From positions 1,071,685-1,104,049 of the forward strand of contig BFEA01000499.1 of NCBI GenBank assembly GCA_003427395.1: 32,365 nt of DNA, written 5' to 3'. This document shows, in pieces, positions 10,075 through 20,301 of this stretch. A model generated the notes under the pieces. The model was not told where the DNA came from, searched no databases, and worked only from the letters and a program-made list of their open reading frames with translations. The DNA is from Chara braunii. Lineage: Eukaryota; Streptophyta; Charophyceae; Charales; Characeae. Position 1 is the stretch's first letter, and every line of letters begins with the position of its first letter. A program made the translations under genes and the position numbers.

Positions 10075-12058
10075 AATAAAAATATATAAATAAATAAAAA
10101 CAATAAACTGAAGTTAAGAATATGGTAACTAAAAACAAAAATAAATATTGGATTAAAATACATATTCTTTCGCAAAACCGCCTAGTATAGATTAAGCAAG
10201 GCAACAACGTATCAAGAATATGAATATTCAATTCTGGCAAAGCAAAAAGGTTATGAGAACTATATACTTATAAACCAATTACGTAAATATATTGCACAAA
10301 AACAAATTAATTAGAAATGTCGACTGACTAGTAATGAAGCAATTGTGCTACGAGTTGTACCTCATAAAAAACACCTCAGAAACCCCCAAGAATAACGCAT
10401 AACACACCACTAAGTACAGTTACAGATAAAACAACATACTGGACGAAAAACACGGCGCGGTTTACACTCAGAAAAAACAATTAGAACTGAAGAATAATAC
10501 AACACTCCTGTACCACCCATCGTCAAATTTATTAAAACACCCCTTAAAAAAACATACACAGCAAACCACTGAACATTGACCTACACATAAGGACCTAATA
10601 CACATACACCCCCACTCGTACATCGATACGACCACCCGCAAGTACAAACCCCTGATGAAGATAATACCACCCAGTCGAGGGCGCTACATAAGGCAAACAT
10701 TTCTTTTAAGAAAAACTAAGGGACATGAATAATAATAAAAACCCGAACACATGCATAAACACAAAAATGAAGAAAAGGAAACAGATACGACAGCTAAAAA
10801 TGAAATGGCAAAGCAACACCCCGCAAAGAAATACACACAAAAAAATAAAAACTCGTGAAGCATCCCCATGAAGATCGGCATCTGAAAACCAGGACAAAAA
10901 AACTCGACAAAAGAAATATGCCACTTTCTTTAAACAGCTAATTAAACTGCAACCCATCCAAAATACTGACCACCACCGAGCTCTGAAGTTGATCGGCGTG
11001 AAAGAAGAAGACAAGAACATGACGCGGGAATTACAAAGCAAAGCAAATTTGCCACTAAAGTTCAAAACTATAATCACCCCACCTACGGCCAGACCCCGTA
11101 AATTATACTACAACCGATCACACACAAGCATAACCCGTACACCTACACAGACCCCTAAAACCTACGAAATACGCCCTGTTTTACGAATCCACAACGAATA
11201 TCACCTTTCGGCGACCTAATTTTTTTATTAAAATAATTAAAAAAAAAACAATAACGATTAAGCTATCGGATACACACGAACGTCACCATACTCATTACAA
11301 ACCTCACATAACAAGATATAATGAAGCTTGTCTGCATTACTATCTACAACAACTTGCCTATGACTACACCGGCGCTACAGAGCATTCCGACTCATACTTG
11401 CTACGCATGCGAAGAACTTCCTCATCCCACCATCTTCTCCCACCTGCCTCTCCTCATCCCCCTCATACTACCCAACCAGGCGAGCTAACCGTCTGTCTGC
11501 GGCGGGCAAGGCACCTTCTTGGGCCGGCCAATCTGTGCTTCGACCAATGGAGCTCCTGATCCATTGCTACACCGAAGCTCGACAGCTATGGCCGCTAAGG
11601 CGGCGACTGACTATGCCGCTTCTCCAGACATGACACCGCAGGTATGGATCCTCTGTACCCTTGCCCCTGATTGCCCATGTTGTGTATTCCCACGACCCCC
11701 TGACTACGAGTCCCTACCACCCTTTGTGCTAATTGGAGCCTTACTAACGACTAATCCCTCTGATGAGTTGCTATGGGTGCTAAGCGGTGAAAAGCGCGCT
11801 TCAGGGCGTGCACCCCCCCTACGGCTGGGCTGTTGCCCTTTCCTAATCTCTAACCCACTAGCGCTAACAACTAACATAATGCTCCCTACTTAACATAATT
11901 CACTCATATACCCACAAATTCCTTGAACACATGGTCCTTTAGTGCTCTTCATAATCTTCATAGCTTATTATGCTAGCTAACAAACGATTAATGAGTATTC
12001 TTTTCTGAGTCGCATCTTGTTTTCTGGTTTACGCAGGATAGCCGTGTTACGTACACAA
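10075..12058 (+). repeat. 2-kb dispersed repeat, copy A (carries a type I hammerhead)
   Basis: Nearly every stretch aligns with 16396-18374, with scattered substitutions and small indels and no rearrangement. Several open frames survive in both copies (a hydrophobic 123-codon frame on the minus strand, 76- and about 125-codon frames on the plus strand). Differences in the plus-strand frames are mostly amino-acid-changing, so they look accidental. The only recognisable functional motif is a hammerhead ribozyme at 11756-11806. The repeat ends in GTTACGTACACAAC followed by a C/CA tract. Its class is unknown. Type I hammerheads are typical of Penelope-like elements and of animal satellites and retrozymes, but no RT is visible here. 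Confidence 0.85.
11756..11806 (+). ncRNA. hammerhead ribozyme, type I topology, repeat A
   Basis: In order: stem I 5' strand CCCT (11756-11759); core CTGATGA (11760-11766); stem II 11767-11772 with 11783-11788, closed by a 10-nt loop; GAAA (11789-11792); a minimal stem III hairpin (AAG/CTT around CGCG); cleavage triplet TTC ending at 11802; and stem I 3' strand AGGG (11803-11806). All conserved core positions are present. In this copy the stem II pair next to the core is G-U and two neighbours are also wobbles, so activity may be weak. Predicted cleavage is after 11802. Confidence 0.72.
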
Positions 12059-13303
12059 CCCCCCCACACACATACCCGGATCTCTGATCTTGTTGCTAAG
12101 TTAGGGATCGACTCCCCTACTGACAAGAATGCGCAAACTCAACTGACTGCCCACCTCTTCCCTAATATGATGCACTTGGACCTGTTACTAATTTCAACCC
12201 TTCCCGCCCTCACACTCCTGCCTGCTCGCCGTAAAATACTACCACACTACCTATTCCTGTCCTTATAGCAAAACAGTACGACACATATATTTGAAAGCAA
12301 ACACTACAGAAACATAGCAAAACGATTTTGTCAATACATGTCCACGAACCATGATATCCCCATATAAGCACTCCACAGTTCACATTCCTACACACGGACC
12401 ACTCTTACACACATCCTGGTATTTCATACGGCGGCCATAACTCCTGCTCGAGTCTGGTAGACGCCACTTAACCTTAATTATGATAAGACAACCCTCTATA
12501 ATCAGACACCTCCATACTTGCTTTCTCGAAATAGTTCAGGTTGGTTAACCAAACATCGAAACCACCTCTTGAGCAATCTCCCCAACCCCCCAGCACCTTG
12601 CTCATAGGTCACGATTCGTATGACTCGAAAATAAGTCTTTCATCAAGCTTTTTTATATTAAAAAAAAAAACTCTTAGTCCACGTTCAACTTACTACCGCA
12701 ATCTCCCGCATGTCCGAAAAAGTCTGTAAGGATTTCATAGTTGAGAATGGTCCTCTTTTGATGTTATCACACAAGACACCTTGAAATCAGCCCTCGTTGC
12801 GGGCATCACTGACCGTCATCTGTGCGATTGAGAAGTTGTTACTACGAACCGAAGTGTTCCCCTACTAAGCGCTCGTACTACTGATTAACCTGTTGAGTTG
12901 GTTGTTCTTTTGGATCTCTTCGCAAAAAAGTTCCGCTAATTAAGCTTTGTTTTCTTTAAATTCTCGCGCGATCATCCCCGCTTATGATAATACATTTGAA
13001 AATACTTCTTGCTATAGTATGCCAAATCCCTACGTCCCTCCCACCTTCGGTACGCGCATGGTTATACGTCCCCCCCCTTATAAGTACAAAAATTATCATT
13101 CTTACTCCCTAATAACGCTTTTATGATTCCTTCTCACATATGTGCACAGTTGTCTTTTTGTATATCTTCCCGCATCAGCTTGTGCACTCTGACCCCCCGA
13201 AAACCTCTTTTCCATTACGTTTGTTATGCGCGATATTTTTTGTGCGCTTACTCTCCTAGTATAGAAGAACAAAATTTAGGTCGGTGATCCAATACAGTAA
13301 TTG
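12059..13303. other. no gene seen
   Basis: Beyond the end of repeat A the two copies diverge, and this 1.2-kb stretch has no counterpart in the window. It starts with a short C/CA tract (12058-12075). It contains no convincing coding frame, RNA gene or transposon end that I can recognise. Confidence 0.6.
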
Positions 13304-13505
13304 TTTCACACATTTTTCACGCATTTCACGCATTTTTTCACGTATTTTTTATGCACTTTTCACGAATTTTCCACACATTTTTTACGCATTTTTTCACATT
13401 TTTTCACGCATTTTTTCACGCATTCATTCACACATTTCCATGCATTGTTTTCACGTATTTTTCACGCATTTTTTTATCATTTTTTTCACAAAATTTTTAC
13501 GCACT
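13304..13505. repeat. degenerate TTTTTTCACGCA minisatellite, array 1
   Basis: About fifteen imperfect copies of a 12-16-nt unit with consensus TTTTTTCACGCA (variants CACGTA, CACACA, ATGCA) give Phe/His/Thr-rich open frames that are not real proteins. A second array of the same unit and orientation is at 13877-14094. Confidence 0.88.
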
Positions 13506-13876
13506 TCCCTTCCTTCTCCTTCTAAACCGCATCGGTAACTATATTTACACGCTCGAAAACCCATGACAACCGCAGTACCCACTGAGATATGAAAAATGAT
13601 TGTGCCACCATTTCCAGAAAACCCCACTGCAAGTACCATACTTTACCCTCAATATCCTAGTTAGATCCCTAGTAAATGAATTCCCTACAATTTTTCCAGC
13701 GTTTGTTCTGCGAATACTTGCGATAAATACGCATGGTGCGATTTGGTGTGGTATTTATTAATGTAAGATTGATAGCATAATCGTAAATGCTCATACTAGG
13801 ACGAGCTTTAATGGGTAATAGGGTGGCGACTAAACCTTGTGTGTTTGAAAGTTTTTGGAAACTTAAGCAATTATTT
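13506..13876. other. spacer between the two minisatellite arrays, no gene seen
   Basis: This is about 370 bp of ordinary-looking sequence between the arrays. I see no coding frame, repeat or structure that I can support. Confidence 0.5.
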
Positions 13877-14094
13877 TTTACAGTAATTTTTATGCATTCT
13901 CCATGCATTTTCTTCACGCATTTTTTCACGCATCTTCAAGCATTTTTTCACGCTTTCTTCATGAATTTTCCACACATTGTGTACGCAGTTTTCATGCACT
14001 TTTCACGCTCTTTTTCACTCATTCGTTCACAAATTTTCACGCATTATTTTACGCATTCCTTCACGCATTGTTTCACGCATTTTTCACGTACTGT
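13877..14094. repeat. degenerate TTTTTTCACGCA minisatellite, array 2
   Basis: The same unit as array 1 and the same orientation, again with about fifteen imperfect copies. The 214-codon open frame crossing it arises from the repeat. Confidence 0.88.
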
Positions 14095-14294
14095 TCCAGA
14101 CAGTCTGAAAACTACCAACCCTTCCGCTGCTGCCCACATACAGTACTCCAATGGCTCAAAAACAACCACACCCGACGCTAATCCGAACCCCGCACCGCTT
14201 AAAATAATAATAATAATAATTAAAATACACTCGTGTGTGTGCAAGCCCAATAAAACTGCTGGCTCGGTTCGGATGGAGGACCTACCCCATCAAA

Positions 14295-14358
14295 TCCTTC
14301 CAAAAAACTTAGTGACCTACCCCACCCGGACCTCCATTACGAGGGAATGGGGAGGGAC

Positions 14359-14413
<55 letters not shown>

Positions 14414-14416
14414 CAC
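14295..14416 (+). repeat. GGGGAGGGAC-(CA)n junction, SINE-like 3' end
   Basis: The stretch ending GAATGGGGAGGGACACAC runs straight into a CA microsatellite (about 14356-14416). The right ends of tandem units U1 and U2 have the same layout (TCATGGAGGGATAGGGGAGGGA then C/CA repeats). A conserved 3' segment running into a simple-sequence tail is typical of SINEs. Confidence 0.45.
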
Positions 14417-14750
14417 AAGCATATAAAATAACAAAAGCTTAATAACAAATTAAAAACTAAAAATAAGAGTTAAAAATAAAAATAAAAAATAAAAATAAGA
14501 TAATAAGTATGAATAACTAAAATAATAATAATAAAATCATAAAATTATAAAATCATAATAAAATAATAAAATAATAAAATAATAAAGCTTAATAACAAAT
14601 TAAAAATTAAAAATTAAACATTAAAAAAAATAATAATATTAAAAAATAATATATTTTTAATAATAAAGTAATAAAATAATAAAATAATAAAATAATGATA
14701 AAATAATAATAAAATAATAAACTAGTAAGATAATAAATAGAAATGATTAC
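14416..14750. repeat. A/T-rich dispersed repeat, copy 2, with AATAA repeats
   Basis: 14416-14521 is the second copy of the block at 228-341. The rest is AATAAAATAAT-type simple sequence, again with the AAGCTTAATAACAAATTA motif near 14584. It is non-coding. Confidence 0.85.
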
Positions 14751-14755
14751 GATCA

Positions 14756-15900
14756 TGGACATAGCTTCCGGCGGGCGCTCACTGCGTTAGCCGGCCGGGG
14801 CGTTGGGCGCGATGCGCCCGCTTCGAATTTTTGTTGACGTCGCGGCACTGTCTCAGTGTCGGCGCCATCGGGGGCGATGCTTGGGCAACGGGGGATCGCA
14901 TGGAAGTTGTTGTGAAGAAGATGGTGGCGCCTAGCCAGAGCTTGTTGCTGGGGTGGTGGGAGTGTGGGGGATGGAGTGTGTGGGCACTAAGTGGGATACG
15001 CTGTTGCCATGGGCCAGTCTCGGCTGATTAGGGTTAGTAATCCTGTTTGAACGTAGAGGGATGGCGGTAAATGTGTGCACGTTCGACGAGCGGGATCCAA
15101 GCCTTGCGATTTGCCAAAGTTTCAGCTGATTTATTACTGATTTACACACCTGATTGAGGGCTTACCCCTCGGTCTTTGATATGGAGGTGCTGCGGGGATA
15201 TTCTGCCTATGAGCAATTGTGGGCGGTCTGCGTGCCAGAGACGTATGGCGATCGAATGCCGAGGCGCGACGGAGCTGACCGCACGAATTGCGTGAATGGG
15301 TTTACACTGGTTTGTTGGTTTTATTGAATCTGTTGTGGGATGATGGGGGGTTGCAGCTAATGGAAATTCAGTTTGTGGGATCGCAGACATGGGATACAAA
15401 TAATACTTAGCTGGTATTTTGTTGTTGAGACTGGGGCTTGTTCCGGGGATGGAAATAGTGCTTCGCTAGCATTTTGTTGTTGAACTAGGGCTTGTTCTAT
15501 GTTCGTTGCCTTTGGTAGTCCTTGTGGTTAATAGAAATTATGTTTCTAATGGTTGTAGGAATGTTTTTGAAAGTAGGGTTTGTTCCGGGGATGGAAATAG
15601 TACTCTGTGCTAGTATTTTGTTGTCGAATTAGGGCTTGCTCTACGTCCGATGCCTTCGGTATTCCTTGTAGATAATAGGAATTATGTCTCGAATGGTTGT
15701 AAGGATTGTGTTGGACGAAGTTTGCTACCGGTGTTACCTATAGTTAGGGTTTTGCGTGTGTTATTCTAAATGACTGTTTCGTCGACCCTCCTCTATGATG
15801 TAAGGGACGCCGGACCCGTTTTCCAGCTTTAGAATTCGAAAGCAGTCGTCGTATGAACCAGGCCGGAGTGCCTGGATCGTACAACAGTTGGCTGCCATTA
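14756..15900. other. GC- then T/G-rich single-copy stretch, no gene seen
   Basis: It begins with a GC-rich segment containing GCGGGCGC (14771-14778) / GCGCCCGC (14814-14821) and an alternative tight hairpin GGGCGC-GAT-GCGCCC (14805-14819). The remainder is T/G-rich and resembles a 5' leader or intron, but no exon can be supported. A tandem duplication (15432-15713) lies inside it, and 15798-15826 matches 699-726 on the opposite strand. Confidence 0.5.
15432..15713. repeat. two tandem units of about 142 bp
   Basis: Unit 1 starts near 15432 and unit 2 near 15575. Both begin GGGYTTGTTCCGGGGATGG and contain ATTTTGTTGT, AGGGCTTG and AATGGTTGTA in the same order. They are diverged and non-coding. 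Confidence 0.8.
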
Positions 15901-15964
15901 TTTAAAAAAATAATAGTAAAAAAATAATTAAAAAAATAAAAATATAAAAATAATAAAATAAAAT

Positions 15965-16029
15965 CTAGGCTACCAGAGTGGGTCGGGGTCACTTGCCCGG
16001 CCGGGCCAAAAAAAAAAAAAAAAAAAAAA
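15965..16029. mobile_element. hAT-like MITE, copy 3, inverted and cut by the gap
   Basis: CTAGGCTACCAG is followed by the reverse complement of the right end of copies 1 and 2 (GTCACTTGCCCG, GGGCCAAAAAA). The element is therefore inverted and broken where its A run meets the unresolved bases. The left 8 bp (AATAAAAT, 15957-15964) would be its target duplication. The other end should lie inside the gap. Confidence 0.8.
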
Positions 16030-16395
16030 NNNNNNNNNNNNNNNNNNNNNNNNNNNNNNNNNNNNNNNNNNNNNNNNNNNNNNNNNNNNNNNNNNNNNNN
16101 NNNNNNNNNNNNNNNNNNNNNNNNNNNNNNNNNNNNNNNNNNNNNNNNNNNNNNNNNNNNNNNNNNNNNNNNNNNNNNNNNNNNNNNNNNNNNNNNNNNN
16201 NNNNNNNNNNNNNNNNNNNNNNNNNNNNNNNNNNNNNNNNNNNNNNNNNNNNNNNNNNNNNNNNNNNNNNNNNNNNNNNNNNNNNNNNNNNNNNNNNNNN
16301 NNNNNNNNNNNNNNNNNNNNNNNNNNNNNNNNNNNNNNNNNNNNNNNNNNNNNNNNNNNNNNNNNNNNNNNNNNNNNNNNNNNNNNNNNNNNNNN
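16030..16395. other. assembly gap (N)
   Basis: There are 366 unresolved bases. The gap starts in the homopolymer of MITE copy 3 and ends just inside repeat B. Protein frames drawn across it are meaningless. Confidence 1.
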
Positions 16396-18374
16396 AATAA
16401 GAATATATAAATAAATAAAAACAATAAACTAAAGTTAAGAATATGGTAACTAAAAACAAAATTAAATATTGGATTAAAATACATATTTTTTCGCAAAACC
16501 GCCTAGTATAGATTAAGCAAGGCAACAACGTATCAAGAATATGAATATTCAATTATCACAAAGCAAAAAGGTTATGGGAACTGTATACTTATAAACCAAT
16601 TACGTAAATATACTGCATAAAAACAAATTAATTACAAATGCCGACTGACAGGTAACGAAGCAACAGTGCCACGAGTTGTACCTCACAAAAAATACCTTAG
16701 AAACCCCCAAGAATAACGCATAACACACCACTAAGTACAGTTACCGATAAAACAGCATACTGGACGAAAAACACGGCGCGGTTTACACTGAGAAAAACCA
16801 ATTAGAACTGAAGAATAATACAACACTCCAGTACCACCCATCGTCAAATTTATTAAAACACCCCTTAAAAAAATATACACAGCAAACCACTGAACACTGA
16901 CCTACACATAAGAACCTAATACACATACACCCCCACTCGTATATCGATACGACCACCCGCAAGTACAAACCCCTGATGAAGACAATACCACCCAGCTGAG
17001 GGTGCTACATAAGGCAAACATTTCTTTCAAGAAAAACTAAGGAACATGAATAATAATAAAAACCCGAACACATGCATAGACACGAAAATGAAGAAAAAGA
17101 AACAGATACGACAACAAAAAATGAAACGGCAAAGCAACACCCCGCAAAGAAATACACACAAAAAAACAAAAACTCGTGAAGCATCCCCATGAAGATCGGC
17201 ATCTGAAAACCAGGACAAAAAAACTCGAGAAAGGAAATATGCCACTTTCTTTAAACAATGAATTAGACTGCAACCCATCCAAAATACTGACCACCGCCGA
17301 GCTCTGAAGTTGATCGGCGCGAAAGAAGAAGACAATAACAATACGCCGGAACTACAAAGCAAAGCCAATTTGCCACTAAAGTTCAAAACTATAATCACCC
17401 CTCCTACGATCAGACCCCGTAAATTATACTACAACCGATCACACACAAGCATAACCCGTACACCTACACAGACCCCTAAAACCTACCAAATACGCCCTGT
17501 TTTACTAAACCAAAACGAATATCACCTTTCGGCGACCTAATTTTTTAATTGAAACAATAAAAAAATAACGATTAAGCTATCCTATACACACGAACGCCAC
17601 CATACTCATTACAAACCTCACATAACAAGATATAATGAAGCCTGCTTGCATTACTATCTACAACAGCTTGCCTATGACTACACCGGTGCTACGGAGCATT
17701 CCGACTCATACTTGCTACACATGCGAACAACTTCCTTATCCCACCATTTTCTCCCACCTGCCTCTCCTCATCCCCCTCATACTACGCAACCAAGCAAGCT
17801 AACTGTTTGTCTGCGGCGGGCAAGGCACCTTCTTGGGCCGGCCAATCTGTGCTTCGACCAACGGAGCTCCTGATCCACCACTGCGCCGAAGCTCGACAGC
17901 TATGATAGCTACGGCGGCGACTGACTATGCCGCTTCTCCAGACATGACACCGCAGGTACGAATCCTCTGTACCCTTACCCCTAAACGCCCATGTTGTGTA
18001 TTCCCACGACCCCCTGACTACAACTCCCTACCACCCTTTGTGCTAATTGGAGCCTTGCTAGCGACTAATCCCTCTGATGAGCTGCTATGGGTGCTAAGCG
18101 GCGAAAAGCGCGCTTCAGGGCGTGCACCCCCCCTATGGCTGGGTTGTTCCCCTTTCCTAATCTCTAACCCACGAACGCTAACAACTAACATAATGCTCCC
18201 TACTTTAACATAATTCACTCATATACCCACTAATTCCTTAAACACATGGTCCTTTAGTGCTCTTCATAATCTTCATTGCTTATTATCCTAGCTAACAAAC
18301 TATTAATGGGTGTTCTTTTTTTAGTCGCATCTTATTTCCTGCTTTACGCAGGATAGCCGTGTTACGTACACAAC
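16396..18374 (+). repeat. 2-kb dispersed repeat, copy B (carries a type I hammerhead)
   Basis: This is the partner of 10075-12058 in direct orientation. Its left end is adjacent to the gap, so the true boundary may lie within the N run. Its right end (GTTACGTACACAAC then C/CA repeats) abuts tandem unit U1. As in copy A, open frames are present on both strands but look unselected. The ribozyme at 18070-18120 is better preserved than in copy A. Confidence 0.85.
18070..18120 (+). ncRNA. hammerhead ribozyme, type I topology, repeat B
   Basis: Stem I is CCCT (18070-18073) with AGGG (18117-18120). The core CTGATGA is at 18074-18080. Stem II GCTGCT/AGCGGC (18081-18086 with 18097-18102) has a 10-nt loop and a G-C pair next to the core. 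GAAA is at 18103-18106. Stem III is a tiny AAG/CTT hairpin, and the TTC cleavage triplet ends at 18116. Compared with copy A, two stem II positions change yet pairing is kept (G-C/G-U and C-G/U-G). A very short stem III is usual for dimer-acting type I hammerheads of repeats and Penelope-like elements. Confidence 0.78.
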
Positions 18375-18627
18375 ACCCCCCCCGCCCACACACACACACA
18401 CACCCACCCACCCACAATCAGTTTTATGTTTGTCTGTTTTCCACTTGTTGTTTGTCCTCCCTCAAATTTTTTTCTAAGTATTTTTGCTTCAACTGAGCAT
18501 CCTTAAGTAGTGCCAAACAGTCGGTGGTTCCTTGTTTGCAGTGTCTACTGCACTCTTATGGAGGCCGCTCGGTTCGGGATGTCTGTGTTGCCTGTAGGTG
18601 ATGACGGATGTTTGTCGGAGTGACTCC

Positions 18628-18674
18628 TTGGCTCAGTGGGTGGTGGGAACCAACAGTCTGCGAGGTTCAATCTT
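18628..18674 (+). promoter_or_regulatory. tRNA-like Pol III A and B boxes in U1
   Basis: TTGGCTCAGTGGG (18628-18640) matches the A box (TRGCNNAGYNGG), and GGTTCAATCTT (18664-18674) matches the B box (GGTTCRANYCC) in most positions. Their starts are about 36 nt apart, the normal spacing in tRNA-derived SINEs. No cloverleaf or anticodon arm can be drawn, so it is not a tRNA gene. The equivalents in U2 and U3 are listed separately. Confidence 0.55.
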
Positions 18675-19227
18675 GATGTGAGTAGGTCATGTGCTACTTT
18701 GCTCCGTGTCAGATGTGTGGACGTCCTCCTCTGCGCGCCACCGCTGCCCTGCTGCCTGTATCGCTTGCTTCGCATGTGGCTCTCAGCGAATTGCTGTTCG
18801 TTGCGTGGTGTCGTCGTGTTGTTGGTGTTGCCTTGCGCTTCGCTGCTTCGCTCCCGTGCTGCTCATCCGTTGGTTGTGCCTTCCATGTTTGCTGCTTGTA
18901 TGCCCTGTAGGTTGGTTGCCTTGTTGTTGGTGCCTTGTGCTCGCTCCACGATAGCCGAGCTGCTGATCCTCTCGCCCTGTCGTCCCTTGCAATGCGGTTG
19001 CCCTGCTTGTGTTGCTTTATGCTTCACTACATGGTTACTGTGTTGCATGTCCTACGTGCCATGCCATTCCTCGCAGTCGTTTTTGACGTTCTGAAGCCGT
19101 GTTGCCTCTACTGTGTTGCTTAGTGTTCCACAGGGTTGTTGCCTGCTGCCATGTTCCGCCTGGGGACAGTCTGCCTTCAACAAGGGTCAAAGGGTTCATG
19201 ATCCAAACCATCGAATACGGAGATTCC

Positions 19228-19287
19228 ACAGATTGTCGAGGGTTCAGCCTCCTGATGAGTCGATGCAACTCCGACGAAACAGTCTGT
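19228..19287 (+). ncRNA. hammerhead ribozyme, type III, unit U1
   Basis: Stem III 5' strand ACAGATTGT (19228-19236) and 3' strand (19279-19287) form nine pairs with one G-U. The cleavage triplet GTC ends at 19237. Stem I is GAGG/CCTC (19238-19241 with 19248-19251) with a 6-nt loop GTTCAG. The core CTGATGA is at 19252-19258. Stem II is GTCG/CGAC (19259-19262 with 19272-19275) with a 9-nt loop. GAAA is at 19276-19279. Every invariant core base is in place and all three stems pair. Stem III is the open stem, the topology of plant retrozymes, viroids and satellite RNAs. Predicted cleavage is after 19237. Confidence 0.92.
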
Positions 19288-19321
19288 CATCATCAAATTT
19301 TGTTATTTGTTTTTGCTCTTT

Positions 19322-19665
19322 GGTTTTTCAACATTGTACTTGTACTATGTGCCTTTTCCCTTGCTTTTGTTTTGTGTTGTTTGTCTGCCCACCCTGGGCC
19401 ACCCACCTCCCCCATTTCCTCCACCCTATGTGCCTTGCAACTGCTTCTTGTCCAATGCCTTGTTGTCTCACCATTGTTCGCCCTATTGTTTTTTTTGGTT
19501 TTTCAACATAGTACTTGTACTATATGCCTTTTCCCTTGCTTTTTTGTGTTGTTTGTTTGCCCACCCGCCTCCCCCATTTCCTCCACCCTATGTGCCTTGC
19601 AACTGCTTGTTGTCCAATGCCTTGTTGTCTCACCATTGTTGCCCTACTGTGTTTTCCCTTGGCGG
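19322..19665 (+). repeat. T-rich sub-repeats of about 170 bp with palindromes, unit U1
   Basis: Two sub-units share GGTTTTTCAACAT, CTTTTCCCTTGCTTTT, a pyrimidine-rich CCTCCCCCATTTCCTCCACC and CAATGCCTTGTTGTCTCACC. Each contains a near-perfect inverted repeat of the form ACATAGTAC-TT-GTACTATGT (19331-19350 and 19506-19525). Similar sub-repeats are in U2 at 21211-21545. Confidence 0.85.
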
Positions 19666-20270
19666 CCTTCGCATGACATTCCATGGGCATCTCTGATGGG
19701 CGCAAAAGAACATCTCAGTTGGAAGGAGTAAAGTGCATTGGTGATCGAGTTGGGTTTTTCTACAAATTTGATAGTCAAGAATATCAAATTTTGTCTTGGT
19801 TTGGTGAAATGTACTAGTGTCGTTCCCAACTATCTGAGTTGTTCTAACTTATATATTGCTTGTTTGTTTTTATCCATACACATATACGGGTCAGAGCCTT
19901 GATACAATGGATTGGGTAGATACCCCACCTGACGGTGCTACTTATAAGTACAAATTCCTCATGACATTCTTGATATTTATTGACTTCGCTCTCTAGACCT
20001 ACGCCGTCGTTAACCTCACCTAACCTCTCTTCTCTCCAAATGTCTCGAGTTTCACCTGGCTTGCCCAAAGCGAATACTTCTCCTGTGCGAACAAAGGCTA
20101 ATGTTTTTTGTGAAGTACATACTCGTTGCTTTTTTGACATCAGTTGCGTATGTGTTTGTCTGTTTGTGTGTGTGGAGTCCAGGGCCATGTGGCTGAATGG
20201 CCTAGTGCACTAGGACACTAGTCGATTTAGCCCGTCCTCATGGAGGGATAGGGGAGGGACAACCCCCCCC

Positions 20271-20301
<31 letters not shown>

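Larger units (their letters stand above)
18375..20261 (+). repeat. tandem ribozyme unit U1
   Basis: This is the first of 2.2 head-to-tail units. Order inside the unit: C/CA tract; a conserved leader starting GTTTTATGTTTGTC; a tRNA-like A/B box pair (18628-18674); a T/G/C-rich middle; a type III hammerhead (19228-19287); two T-rich sub-repeats of about 170 bp, each with a near-palindrome (19322-19665); then a 3' part with the 14-bp palindrome CCTAGTGCACTAGG (20201-20214) and the GGGGAGGGA end. Its period to U2 is 1888 bp. I see no protein-coding capacity, and open frames of 150-270 codons read through repeats with no recognisable domain. Confidence 0.88.

Noticed and set aside
10653-10700. CTGATGA in repeat A (and near 16974 in B) as a second hammerhead
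   Set aside because: No GAAA with a pairable stem II follows within range in either copy.
10706-11077. Hydrophobic 123-codon minus-strand frame in A (and 17027-17398 in B)
   Set aside because: Phe/Cys/Leu-rich composition follows from A-rich plus-strand sequence; no recognisable family or start context.
10989-11219. 76-codon frame conserved between repeats A and B (17310-17540)
   Set aside because: Nine residues differ and most nucleotide changes alter amino acids, so there is no sign of purifying selection; it stays open because the copies are recent.
11519-11893. 124-126-codon frame in repeats A and B
   Set aside because: Replacement-rich differences, no domain, and it overlaps the hammerhead; conservation is explained by recent duplication.
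13284-14181. Phe/His/Thr-rich open frames of 70-214 codons
   Set aside because: Direct translation of the TTTTTTCACGCA minisatellites.
15765-15800. Possible minus-strand hammerhead remnant (CGACGAAACAGTC)
   Set aside because: The 3' half matches, but there is no CTGATGA core and no stem I; probably chance or too decayed to support.
15744-16552. Long frames crossing 16030-16395
   Set aside because: They exist only because unresolved bases contain no stop codons.
20185-20235. Second tRNA-like segment near the end of U1 (TGGCTGAATGGCC)
   Set aside because: It has an A-box-like start, but the B-box position is poor and worse in U2; no cloverleaf can be drawn.
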